Positions 37,122-44,895 of a stretch of 46,469 nt of DNA are shown one piece after another. Position 1 is the stretch's first letter; each line of letters opens with the position of its first letter. A program made the position numbers and the translations under genes. Location of the stretch: NCBI GenBank assembly GCA_021796115.1, contig JAJYOP010000011.1:1-46469 (forward strand), written 5' to 3'. The DNA comes from a bacterium. GTDB lineage: Bacteria > Omnitrophota > Gorgyraeia > Duberdicusellales > 4484-171. The notes under the pieces are model-generated. The model worked only from the letters and a program-made list of their open reading frames with translations, had not been told where the DNA came from and made no database searches.

Positions 37122-37318
37122 TTTTGTACAGGCAGGTCTTCTGGCTCTCGGCTCATCCTATTCATCACGCCTTCCCGTCATTTATGTGACAGTGGCTTTG
37201 TGTGATTTTCGTCCCCGATTACAGCGGCGGGACCGCATCCGACTCTTATGGCTTTGGTTTTCGAACCAAACCATGGCTTAATAGCTACGGATTTCCCTTG
37301 GCCCATACAACCGAACTT
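37122..37318 (-). promoter_or_regulatory. Cobalamin (AdoCbl-type) riboswitch
   Basis: Minus strand shows GGTTGTATGGGCCAAGGGAA, the AATCCG/GTCGGATGCGGTCCCGCC block, GCTGTAATCGGGGACGA, the B12 box region GCCACTGTC and finally GAGAGCCAGAAGACCTGCCT, all in canonical order. A consensus promoter precedes it and a terminator follows. It should shut off the btuF-btuC-btuD-cobC-cobU-cobT-cobS operon (and probably btuB) when cobalamin is plentiful. Confidence 0.96.
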
Positions 37319-37332
37319 TAAAGAACGAAACG

Positions 37333-37362
37333 ATTATATACTCGGATAAGATATTTTGTCAA
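37333..37362 (-). promoter_or_regulatory. Promoter of the B12 operon
   Basis: TTGACA, 18-bp spacer, TATAAT on the minus strand, starting 16 bp beyond the stop of the flavoprotein gene. A near-perfect sigma70-type promoter; the -35 context (TTGACAAAATAT) is the same as at 17467. Confidence 0.85.
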
Positions 37363-37378
37363 TACAATTTAAAATTAA

Positions 37379-37951
37379 TTATCCTACTTTTTTACCGAAG
37401 GCAATTGCTTTTTGGTGAGCTTTGTTATTGGCCTTAATTGCACCGGAAACACCGGCATTAGGTATTAGCAGCGATTCAAATTTCATTCCGGTATATTCAG
37501 CAGTTAAAACAAAGGGCTTCTCTAGTGCATCTAGTCCAACATCTTCAAAAGCACTTGCTATAACGATGAAAGTCTTTCCTTTTAATGGCGTCTGCATTGA
37601 GCCGGCATCATTATCCCATTTATAGAGCGAAAACATCCGGTCAAAAACAATTTTGAGCTGGGCGCTTGGCCCGAAAAAATAAAGCGGCGTAGCCATCACG
37701 ATAACATCTACCTCGAGCATTTTCTTAAGAACTTTGGTTACGTCATCTTTGATAACGCATTCATATTCCTTATTTTTCTGGCACATCCGGCAGGAAGTGC
37801 AACCGTTGACTTTACATTTTAAAGATGCTGCAGAAATAATTTCTATGCGCGCGCCATTTACGACCGCACCCTGTTTAAACCATTCAATAAGCAAAGAGGT
37901 ATTGCCGTCTTTTTTTGGGCTTCCTGAAATTACCAAGATGTTTTTTGACAT
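37379..37951 (-). CDS. Flavodoxin-fold NADPH-dependent FMN reductase/iron-sulfur flavoprotein
   Basis: 190 residues. ILVISGSPKKDGNTSLLIEW is the FMN phosphate loop, CTSCRMCQKNKEYECVIKDD a Cys cluster that in related proteins can bind an Fe-S cluster, and VIVMATPLYFFGPSAQLKIV with FDRMFSLY the flavin-shielding region. This fits the NAD(P)H-dependent reductase group often found in anaerobes. It ends a run of cupin and hemerythrin genes, suggesting an oxygen/NO response. The ATG gives MSKNILVISG; an upstream TTG is rejected. Confidence 0.8.
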   Translation of the reverse strand: MSKNILVISGSPKKDGNTSLLIEWFKQGAVVNGARIEIISAASLKCKVNGCTSCRMCQKNKEYECVIKDDVTKVLKKMLEVDVIVMATPLYFFGPSAQLKIVFDRMFSLYKWDNDAGSMQTPLKGKTFIVIASAFEDVGLDALEKPFVLTAEYTGMKFESLLIPNAGVSGAIKANNKAHQKAIAFGKKVG

Positions 37952-37959
37952 AGGCAATG

Positions 37960-38292
37960 CTATTTTTTTATAAGCACTAAAAGCATCTTAAAACGTCTTT
38001 CTGCAGAAAGCGAATGCGGCTTATGCGCCGGCAGGATAATCATTTTTCCACTTTGGACTATGTGTGGCGTTTTACCGATAAATATTTTTGCTTGGCCATC
38101 GATTACATAAACCAAAGCATCAAAAGGAGCGGTATGCTCGCTTAAGCTTTGGCCTTTGTCAAAAGAAAAAAGCGTGACAGTCCCTGTTTCTTTTTTAATA
38201 AGTTCTCTACTCACAATCGCGCCTTTTTCGTAACCTACTGCTTTACTCAAAAAAAATACCTGTTTAATCTTTTGCTTTTGGGGTTGGTTCAT
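37960..38292 (-). CDS. Small cupin-domain protein
   Basis: 110 residues forming a single cupin barrel. LSEHTAPFDALVYVIDGQA is motif 1 (with one His plus acidic residue) and MIILPAHKPHSLSAERRFKM is motif 2 (with His). The metal site is therefore likely intact. Such stand-alone cupins are typically ligand- or metal-binding accessory proteins next to hemerythrins and redox proteins. It lies 4 bp after hemerythrin and 8 bp ahead of the flavoprotein start; function unknown. Confidence 0.8.
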   Translation of the reverse strand: MNQPQKQKIKQVFFLSKAVGYEKGAIVSRELIKKETGTVTLFSFDKGQSLSEHTAPFDALVYVIDGQAKIFIGKTPHIVQSGKMIILPAHKPHSLSAERRFKMLLVLIKK

Positions 38293-38296
38293 GGTT

Positions 38297-38851
38297 TTAA
38301 ATATTTTTGTCTTCCTGTACCTCCACTATTTTTCTATATTTTTCGTGGATAAGATTCCTATCGAACTCAAAAAATTTATTTAGCATTTCATCTTTTTCGG
38401 TACTGGAAAAATATCTCATGCAAGGCAGGAAAAAATGCTGGTCTTCTTTTTTGATATGTTTCGGATAAAGTTCTAAAAGTACGGCCATCGGATTAAGAAT
38501 TTCGTTCAACAAACTTTTATTGCCATTAACATATGATTTTTGGGCAAGAGACATTTTCTTTACATTTTCCCTGCTTATCGCATGCTCTTTTATTAGTTCA
38601 TCCATAATTTTTTTATGCTCTGGTAAAAGTTCTTTTTTAGCTAATTCGCAGAAAAGGATATCTTCCTCTTTTCCGTGGTGGCACTTATCGGCATATTCTT
38701 TCATAAAATCAGCCGCAAAGCCGATAAAATCACTGCTGATGCTTTGCTTCTTTTTTGCGGCGTCAAATTCTTTCTGCATTAAACTTATGACCCGTTCAAT
38801 AAGCCTGTGCTCAATCATTAACGGTGCTATAGGCAGTATATTTTTTTTCAT
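38297..38851 (-). CDS. Hemerythrin-like HHE-domain protein
   Basis: 184 residues, four-helix bundle. MIEHRLIERVISLM (first His), KCHHGKEEDILFCELAKKE (H-H-x-x-x-E pair), LIKEHAISRENVKKM and HIKKEDQHFFLPCMRYFSS (H...E/D) supply the di-iron ligands, so it should bind O2 or NO. AAGGTG precedes the ATG. The gene starts 9 bp after the REC-epimerase stops, so it is probably the next member of the polysaccharide operon, giving that operon an oxygen-sensing or protecting component. Confidence 0.88.
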   Translation of the reverse strand: MKKNILPIAPLMIEHRLIERVISLMQKEFDAAKKKQSISSDFIGFAADFMKEYADKCHHGKEEDILFCELAKKELLPEHKKIMDELIKEHAISRENVKKMSLAQKSYVNGNKSLLNEILNPMAVLLELYPKHIKKEDQHFFLPCMRYFSSTEKDEMLNKFFEFDRNLIHEKYRKIVEVQEDKNI

Positions 38852-38860
38852 TTTAGCACC

Positions 38861-40243
38861 TTAAATATTATCCAACTCATCCGGATGCGACAAGAAATAT
38901 TCATGCATTTTAACCAAAATATCATCCATGCCAAGCTTAGGCGACTTGCCGATTATTCTTTTTAGTTTGCTGATATCCGGCACGCGTTTACGAATATCCT
39001 GAAACTGGCTGCCATAATAGCTGCTGTATGGTTCAAAAACTATCTTTGAAGAACTTTTGGTTATTTCTTTTATTTTCAAAGCCAGATTTTTTATGCTGAT
39101 CTCGTTATTGCTGCCAAGATTAACAATTTCACCATTCGCTTTTTCCGAAGTCGCAAACTCCATCAATATCTCAACAACATCATCAATATAGGTAAAACAG
39201 CGAACCTGTTCTCCGTCTCCATAAATAGTAATAGGTGTGCCCTTAAAAGCACTTTTAAAAAATCGTGGCATTACCATACCATACATACCCACCTGTCCAG
39301 GGCCGACAACATTAAATAGTCGCACTACGACAACCGGTAAACCCCGTTGTTTGTGATAATCTATCGCCAAGAATTCATCAAGAAGTTTTGAGCAGGCATA
39401 ACTCCAGCGGTTAATATTCGGCGGACCCATTATCAGGTCATTATCTTCCGAAAATGGGACGACCGTAGATTTGCCGTACACTTCCGATGTTGACGTAAGT
39501 ACAACCTTCATTCCTTTAGCTGAAGCATATTTTAATACCAGTCCTGTACCAAACGTATCATAAATTACCGTATCTAAAGGATTATCCACAACATTTTTCA
39601 CCCCTACGGTTGCGGCAAGGTGATAGATCAAATCGCATTGTTCTATGTATTTACTCAAAATAGCTTCATCGGTAACCGAGCCTCTGATTAATTGAAAGTT
39701 TTTGTTGCCTTCCAGTGATTCGACATTCTCCTTTCTGCCAGTTGAAAAATCATCAAGCACAAAAACATTATAACCCTTAGCAATCAAGCTTTTGGAAAGA
39801 TGCGAACCGATAAAACCGGCACCTCCTGTAATTAATATATTCTTGAGAGCGGGCTTACAGATTTGGCAGGTAGATCTTTTTGCTAAGGCGTTTATCCTTC
39901 TTATAAATTCCTCTTCCTCATATGGCTTAACAATATAATCATCTGCTCCTAAATCGAATGCTTTTATCTTTTCTTCCTGGGAGAATCCGGCCGAAAGCAT
40001 AATAACAGGCAAAGATACAGTTTGACTGTTCTGTCGGAGCTTTTGTAGGACTTCATAACCAGTCATTTCAGGCATATAAATGTCGAGGACAACAACATGG
40101 GGAATGTTTCTGGAAATTGCTTCGAGCGCCGCTTTGCCACTGGAAACAGATTCGACATTGAAACCGGCAGATTTTAGCCGCATAGAAATAACTTTCAAAA
40201 CATCCGGTTCATCATCGACAACTAATACAATCGGGTTTTCCAT
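38861..40243 (-). CDS. Response-regulator receiver fused to NAD-dependent sugar epimerase/dehydratase
   Basis: 460 residues. Residues 1-120 are a complete REC domain: Asp10/Asp11 (LVVDDEPDVL), phosphoacceptor Asp54 (VVLDIYMPEMTG), Ser84 and Lys107 (DDYIVKPYEE). A linker with a C-x-x-C (Cys126, Cys129) leads to an extended SDR of the GalE/UDP-glucuronate-decarboxylase group: TGGAGFIGSHL (139-149) binds NAD, STSEVYGKS holds the Thr/Ser, and Tyr282/Lys286 (YACSK) complete the active site. Normally REC outputs are DNA-binding or signalling domains, so phosphorylation controlling a sugar-nucleotide enzyme would be new to me. GAGGAATT before the ATG. Follows the GT2 gene by 15 bp. Product sugar unknown. 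Confidence 0.9.
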   Translation of the reverse strand: MENPIVLVVDDEPDVLKVISMRLKSAGFNVESVSSGKAALEAISRNIPHVVVLDIYMPEMTGYEVLQKLRQNSQTVSLPVIMLSAGFSQEEKIKAFDLGADDYIVKPYEEEEFIRRINALAKRSTCQICKPALKNILITGGAGFIGSHLSKSLIAKGYNVFVLDDFSTGRKENVESLEGNKNFQLIRGSVTDEAILSKYIEQCDLIYHLAATVGVKNVVDNPLDTVIYDTFGTGLVLKYASAKGMKVVLTSTSEVYGKSTVVPFSEDNDLIMGPPNINRWSYACSKLLDEFLAIDYHKQRGLPVVVVRLFNVVGPGQVGMYGMVMPRFFKSAFKGTPITIYGDGEQVRCFTYIDDVVEILMEFATSEKANGEIVNLGSNNEISIKNLALKIKEITKSSSKIVFEPYSSYYGSQFQDIRKRVPDISKLKRIIGKSPKLGMDDILVKMHEYFLSHPDELDNI

Positions 40244-40258
40244 AATTCCTCTAGTTTT

Positions 40259-41677
40259 TTATGTCGGTTTACGTTTTTTTCTAACGTATTGATCATAGAT
40301 TTTAACATGGCGGGCATAATGATAAGTCCCGCGTAATTTAGCTATGGAAATAATAATCCTGTAGCTGAAGAATTCAATTGAATCTAGAAGAATGAGGTAT
40401 AAAAGATAACGCAGACTAAAAACTTTTTGGCCGCGTATAAAAGTGAATAAGCATATCAATGAAATGACGAATTGAGATAAGCCCATTAAAATCAGATATA
40501 AAAAAAATACTCTCAAATCGAGCAGGCCGGAGAGCCACCCAAAAAGCACAAAAACAATACTAGTCACCTCAAAAAAAACCCCAAATACTTCGTAAATAAT
40601 AAAATAAGGCAACACCAGAAATGCGAAACTGCCATATTTTGGATTACAAAACATATATTTATATTTGGCAGCTACTTCTATCATAACGCGCTGCCACCTG
40701 TCGCGCTGGAGAATAAGCGATGGCAAAGTGGATGGTCCTTCCGTCCAGCCTATATAATAAGGTACCATTAAAATTTTGTAGTTCTTGTCTTTATTATTTG
40801 ATATATAATCGTGCGCTCGAAAAGTTAGTTCGACATCTTCGCAAGAAAAATCACTCGAATAACCTCCGAGTTCATATAAAATATCATTGCGCCATATACC
40901 AAAACCTCCAGCAACATTAGGCATGGCATTAAACCTACTCCAGGCAATGCGGTTGCCGATAAAAGAGCGTATATACTCAAGGTTCTGATAGGCGATTAGC
41001 GGGTCATAAGAAAAGTTTCTTTTCACAATTATACCGTCTTTAATCGAAAAACCATTAACTAAGCCAAATGAACTGGCAATACCGATTATATGATCCGGAT
41101 CCCTATGCACATGAGCCATAACTTTCAAAAAAGCATCTCTTTCTAAAACCGTATCCGCATCAAGTACGCATACAAACCTATATTGAGCAAGATTTAAACC
41201 GGCGTTAACTGCTCCTGCTTTTTTATCTCCGGATTCTTTACGTAAGACTGTTACGTTTGGGTATTTCTCGCTTTTTAAGACTTCTTTTATTTTAAGGCTG
41301 GGGTAGTGCTTTGAATGAATACTGTCTATGTGCCGCAGCTTTAACATTTCGTTAAGTATTTGTGGGGTCTCGTCGGTGGAACCGTCATCGACGACAATGA
41401 TCTCGAACGATGGATAATTTAAGTTAATCAACGAAAGGAGCGAATCTTTTATCCATTCTTCTTCATTACGCGCCGGAAGTATTATGCTTACAGGTATTGC
41501 TAAATTTGAGAAATATATTAGCGGATAACTTTCGATTTTTTCTTCATACGCACGCTTCTTATTCTCAAGAATACCGAAAAAAGCTAAAAATAAATAAAAA
41601 ACAATAAGGAGTAAAAAATATGCGAAAAATATCAGGAAGGCCACGTAAGTTATTTGTGAAAACAACGCCTTATGCAT
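40259..41677 (-). CDS. Membrane GT2 glycosyltransferase, processive type
   Basis: 472 residues. An N-terminal helix (ITYVAFLIFFAYFLLLIVFY) is followed by a GT-A domain: PARNEEEWIKDSLLSL, VVDDGSTDETP, VLDADTVLERDAF (DxD), SCEDVELTFRA (the ED base motif) and QRDRWQRVM (Q-x-x-R-W). Three or four C-terminal helices follow. D, DxD, ED and QxxRW together define processive synthases such as those for cellulose, hyaluronan and poly-GlcNAc, and E. coli YaiP, which is encoded beside YaiO. It should polymerise and extrude a polysaccharide. It follows the HEAT-repeat gene by 8 bp. Confidence 0.88.
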   Translation of the reverse strand: MHKALFSQITYVAFLIFFAYFLLLIVFYLFLAFFGILENKKRAYEEKIESYPLIYFSNLAIPVSIILPARNEEEWIKDSLLSLINLNYPSFEIIVVDDGSTDETPQILNEMLKLRHIDSIHSKHYPSLKIKEVLKSEKYPNVTVLRKESGDKKAGAVNAGLNLAQYRFVCVLDADTVLERDAFLKVMAHVHRDPDHIIGIASSFGLVNGFSIKDGIIVKRNFSYDPLIAYQNLEYIRSFIGNRIAWSRFNAMPNVAGGFGIWRNDILYELGGYSSDFSCEDVELTFRAHDYISNNKDKNYKILMVPYYIGWTEGPSTLPSLILQRDRWQRVMIEVAAKYKYMFCNPKYGSFAFLVLPYFIIYEVFGVFFEVTSIVFVLFGWLSGLLDLRVFFLYLILMGLSQFVISLICLFTFIRGQKVFSLRYLLYLILLDSIEFFSYRIIISIAKLRGTYHYARHVKIYDQYVRKKRKPT

Positions 41678-41685
41678 TTGTCAAT

Positions 41686-42909
41686 TCAGTTTTGATGTAA
41701 TATTTCGTAGATCTTTTTTTGCGCCTCGGCATTAAATCCGTATAAATCCGGCTCAAGCCCTTTTGCATTCATGGCCATCATTGTTTTTAGCACAGAAATG
41801 GCCATTCCGCTTTCCTTTTTTCCGTCTAATAAATCTTCATAAAGTTTTTTGATACAGCCGGAAAGCTCAATGATTTCCATTGCTATTTTTTTTGTCAATT
41901 CGTCTTTTCCGCTTAAAAATTTTTCAAGATAAGGAAGTGATGTTTCAATATTCTTTGCCAATATTTTTTTAAGACGTTCAATAACAATCCAAGAATTATC
42001 TTTGATTAGTTCTATTACTAAAGGAACGCAGGCTACATCGAGAATTCCGTCCAAAGACTCCAATACCTGTTCTCTTACAAACCAATTTTCATCTTTAAGG
42101 GATTTTTTTAAGACGTCAACGTTGGATTTACCCCCTAAGTAACCAAGACATTTACACGCCGATGCTCTAACCGCTGGATATTCATCGGAAAGTAAACCTT
42201 TAATTTTATCGATGCAAGAAGAATCACCCAAGCCGGCGATGATTTGCGGTACCAAGAATCTCACTGAATAATCTTTGTCATCAGCCAGCTTAATTACATC
42301 ACGGGAAATTTCCTTGGGAAACTGTTCCAGAAGCGATGCTGTTTTGTAGCGAAAACCCGGTTTTCTTTTTAAAAATTGAAGTAAGGCTTTAGCGGAGTCG
42401 CTATTTCTAATTTGAGCTAGCGCCACAGCAGCAAAATAAGAAATATCTTCATCTTTACTAGCAAGACCATTTTTTAGTATTGCAAAAGCTCCATCTACTT
42501 TAGCATACCCCAAAAAAAGCATGGCTTCGATACGGCGCCATTTACTCAGAGATCTAGCCGCAGTTGATAACGCTTTTTTAATCCCTTTTTCGGTAATACA
42601 AAGTTTTTTAAAAACCTCCTGTTCTGCCTCGTTAAAGAAGACCCCTTCTTTCACGCGGTTAGTAGCAACATCGAGAAATGTTGGCAGGGAACAGTAGTTT
42701 GAAGAAAGTATATCGTTTTTAGATAACTCTTTTTCGGTAAGTACTATACGGTAAACATTTTTTTTTATTTTTTGAAGTCTTTTTAGGCGGTGATTATCGA
42801 GATAAATTCTGGATATGTCATAAAAAAAAATGGCGGCGATGAGAAGAATTGCTAGTACCGCTAAGGCAATATCAACTTTGAATATGGTATCAGTAAAATA
42901 ATTACCCAT
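41686..42909 (-). CDS. Membrane-anchored HEAT-repeat protein
   Basis: 407 residues. One N-terminal helix (IALAVLAILLIAAIFFYDIS) anchors the protein; the rest is an array of ~8 HEAT/PBS-lyase-like repeats, e.g. DEDISYFAAVALAQIRNSDS, DEYPAVRASACKCLGYLGG and DENWFVREQVLESLDGI. Such solenoids are scaffolds. Placed between the outer-membrane barrel and the glycosyltransferase genes, it may hold synthase, barrel or regulator together; side of the membrane uncertain (repeats most likely cytoplasmic). The family is common beside YaiO-type barrels in some phyla, but that is recollection, not shown here. Confidence 0.8.
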   Translation of the reverse strand: MGNYFTDTIFKVDIALAVLAILLIAAIFFYDISRIYLDNHRLKRLQKIKKNVYRIVLTEKELSKNDILSSNYCSLPTFLDVATNRVKEGVFFNEAEQEVFKKLCITEKGIKKALSTAARSLSKWRRIEAMLFLGYAKVDGAFAILKNGLASKDEDISYFAAVALAQIRNSDSAKALLQFLKRKPGFRYKTASLLEQFPKEISRDVIKLADDKDYSVRFLVPQIIAGLGDSSCIDKIKGLLSDEYPAVRASACKCLGYLGGKSNVDVLKKSLKDENWFVREQVLESLDGILDVACVPLVIELIKDNSWIVIERLKKILAKNIETSLPYLEKFLSGKDELTKKIAMEIIELSGCIKKLYEDLLDGKKESGMAISVLKTMMAMNAKGLEPDLYGFNAEAQKKIYEILHQN

Positions 42910-42916
42910 AGATTAT

Positions 42917-43771
42917 TTAAAATTCCAGCGATAAAGAACAATCGAAGCTACGTTTAATGAATTTTGGGTTTTCCATTGAGTAGGAATAGCCCAAACCAAG
43001 ATTTAGTCCGCGGAATAATTGGATATTAAACATGGTAAAACCAATATAGCCATACTCTTTTTCCGGCGAAAGGCCGTAAATATCATACAGCCACTGTCCG
43101 ATTGAGGTGCCAAGCGACCATCTTAGGCGATTATTTAGAGCAAAACTTCCCTTCAGTGTTCCGAATTGACCTGTCCCGCGACTTTCGATATGAGTTGCGC
43201 CATAATTGGCACTGATATAATTATCTCCGAAATAATATATCAAGCCGGGATAGCCAAGGTAATTATCATTATAGCTATAATTACGGTAGTTATAGCCTAT
43301 TTGCCAGAAAAGATTTTTATAAAGCTTATGACTTATCTCTAATATATTCTGAAACTTATATATAAAATCAACATCCCAACCAGCTCCAACTTCTTCATGG
43401 ATATAATAATTATTTAAATTAAAATATGCTCCGAGACTATTCGTATAGTCTTTTTCGTGAAACCTTCTAAGTTGCGAAAATGAAGTATACACATTTATTT
43501 TGTCAAATTTATATCCAAGCCAGCCATCGATTTCTTGCCAATCGCCGGTTCTGTGCCCCTGAACAGTATTGCCTAAGTCGTAGAATGAACCAAAATACCA
43601 TTTTTTTTCGCGAGGCACAACCTCCTCAACTACACTTGGCACTGGCGATTCTTTAGTAAGGCGTTCTGATTGTATCTGGTCTGGGTAAGAATATTTTAAA
43701 GGAAAAAATAAGGCTAAGAACAAAAAAGTGGTAAATACTGAAACTCGGTGCCAATATTTTAGAAAAATCAT
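42917..43771 (-). CDS. YaiO-family outer-membrane beta-barrel protein
   Basis: 284 residues. Signal-peptide-like N-terminus (VFTTFLFLALFFPLKYSYP), a Pro-rich spacer, then alternating aromatic strands (WYFGSFYDLGNTVQGHRTGD, INVYTSFSQLRRFHEKDYT, WQIGYNYRNYSYNDNYLGYP, GLNLGLGYSYSMENP) and a terminal Phe, as in YaiO-type barrels. In E. coli yaiO sits by the glycosyltransferase gene yaiP. It overlaps the response regulator by ATGA and is the likely export pore or surface anchor of the polysaccharide made by the operon. Confidence 0.8.
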   Translation of the reverse strand: MIFLKYWHRVSVFTTFLFLALFFPLKYSYPDQIQSERLTKESPVPSVVEEVVPREKKWYFGSFYDLGNTVQGHRTGDWQEIDGWLGYKFDKINVYTSFSQLRRFHEKDYTNSLGAYFNLNNYYIHEEVGAGWDVDFIYKFQNILEISHKLYKNLFWQIGYNYRNYSYNDNYLGYPGLIYYFGDNYISANYGATHIESRGTGQFGTLKGSFALNNRLRWSLGTSIGQWLYDIYGLSPEKEYGYIGFTMFNIQLFRGLNLGLGYSYSMENPKFIKRSFDCSLSLEF

Positions 43772-44151
43772 TTTTTGCTTTCGTCAGAAACTGATAGGAT
43801 AGCTCTGATGTTATCAACTTCCTTTTGTAAATTGCTTGTTTTCAAAATAAAACCGGAAGCGTTGAATTTATTTGCGAAATTGTAACGCTCCTCATTGGAA
43901 AATGCTGTCATTATAAAAATGGGAAGACTTTTATTTTCCTCGCGCACTTTTTTAAGAATATCTAAACCGTCAATCTTGGGCATAAGTATATCGAGCAAAA
44001 GTGCATCCGGTCTTTCGGTTTTTATTTTTTTTAATACCTCTTCTCCATCAAAAGCTGTAACTACATCGTAACCGTTTACTTCAAGTCTTAATTTTATAAC
44101 TTTAAGAAAGTCAATTTCATCGTCTACGACAAGAATTTTCTTCTTAGACAT
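43768..44151 (-). CDS. Single-domain response regulator
   Basis: 127 residues, one REC domain: Asp10/Asp11 (ILVVDDEIDFLK), phosphoacceptor Asp54 (LLLDILMPKIDG), Thr82 (FIMTAFSNEER) and Lys104 (SGFILKTSN). The residue after the Lys is Thr where most regulators have Pro, which may change beta5-alpha5 loop dynamics. No output domain, so it acts by protein contact, perhaps passing phosphate to or competing with the REC of the epimerase fusion in the same operon. AGGAG precedes the ATG. No histidine kinase is in the window. Confidence 0.88.
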   Translation of the reverse strand: MSKKKILVVDDEIDFLKVIKLRLEVNGYDVVTAFDGEEVLKKIKTERPDALLLDILMPKIDGLDILKKVREENKSLPIFIMTAFSNEERYNFANKFNASGFILKTSNLQKEVDNIRAILSVSDESKK

Positions 44152-44172
44152 ATGCTTACTCTCCTGATAAAA

Positions 44173-44178
44173 ATTATA
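44173..44178 (-). promoter_or_regulatory. -10 element of the polysaccharide operon
   Basis: TATAAT on the minus strand, ~21 nt before the response-regulator ATG. TTTACA lies 20 bp further upstream, a poor spacing, so the -35 is uncertain. Confidence 0.45.
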
Positions 44179-44303
44179 GTCTCTTTTTTAAGGAAGTATG
44201 TAAAAATATTTAATTTGTTGTAACTAAAACGCCAACTTCAGGGTTAAAGGTGCAGGGTTCAGAGAAAAAACAATCAAAACTGTACCCCACACTTTGCCCC
44301 CTT

Positions 44304-44470
44304 GAGAGTGGAGCCCATGGACTAAGTCCGATGCTTCCTCCCGAGCAGAAATCCTAATATACATTCATCCCACGGGCTATCCCGGAATGACCCCTCCTAA
44401 CACCTTTTAAGGAAAGCCCTAAAGCTCGGGGATTTCTGTCCCGCAGGACGCCCCCCGGTGGGGCTACGAG
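44304..44470. repeat. Palindromic intergenic repeat (R1 family, long form)
   Basis: GGAGCCC, GGACT/AGTCC, then CAGAAATCC ... GGATTTCTG arms 75 bp apart and a distal GTCCCGCAGGACGCC. Block order equals the copy at 15841. It fills the 44152-44479 gap together with the operon promoter; no gene is seen. Confidence 0.65.
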
Positions 44471-44479
44471 GGATTAATC

Positions 44480-44869
44480 TTATAAGAAGTAATTCTTAAT
44501 TCTATTGAGTATCTTTGTCGAAACCTCTTTATCGCCTTTCATGCCAACACGAATTTCTATCTGCGAAGATTTCTCTGTGATTTTCTTCACATCTATCCAG
44601 ATAATTCTGCCATCGGTATATTTACTTTTGATTTGCGCAACATCTTCTTTAACCGTGGTTTTAGTAACTTCAAGCCGCATATCCTTCAAGGCAGAGGTTA
44701 CAGATGTTACAACTTTCTTTAACGGAGCATTCACTTCTTCGCTTACCTTTCCTCCTAGCCAAAGAGCCGTGCCTGTTCCGCCTGCTGCTCCGGCAACTAC
44801 AGCAACACAGCCGCTTAAATTTAATAACAAGACTGCTGTCAAAAGCAAATTAACTAATCTTTTGTGCAT
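44480..44869 (-). CDS. DUF3568 lipoprotein
   Basis: 129 residues. The N-terminus MHKRLVNLLLTAVLLLNLSG followed by Cys is a lipoprotein signal with a lipobox, and the glycine-rich stretch AVVAGAAGGTGTALWLGGKV is the DUF3568 opening. VNAPLKKVVTSVTSALKDMR, VAQIKSKYTDGRIIWIDVKK and SQIEIRVGMKGDKEVSTKI form its small alpha/beta domain. Function unknown; location is the outer or inner membrane facing the periplasm. AAAGGAGGTTTT before the ATG. It follows the AsmA-like gene by 26 bp and probably shares its transcript. Confidence 0.82.
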   Translation of the reverse strand: MHKRLVNLLLTAVLLLNLSGCVAVVAGAAGGTGTALWLGGKVSEEVNAPLKKVVTSVTSALKDMRLEVTKTTVKEDVAQIKSKYTDGRIIWIDVKKITEKSSQIEIRVGMKGDKEVSTKILNRIKNYFL

Positions 44870-44895
44870 AAAACCTCCTTTTTTAATAAATCTAC

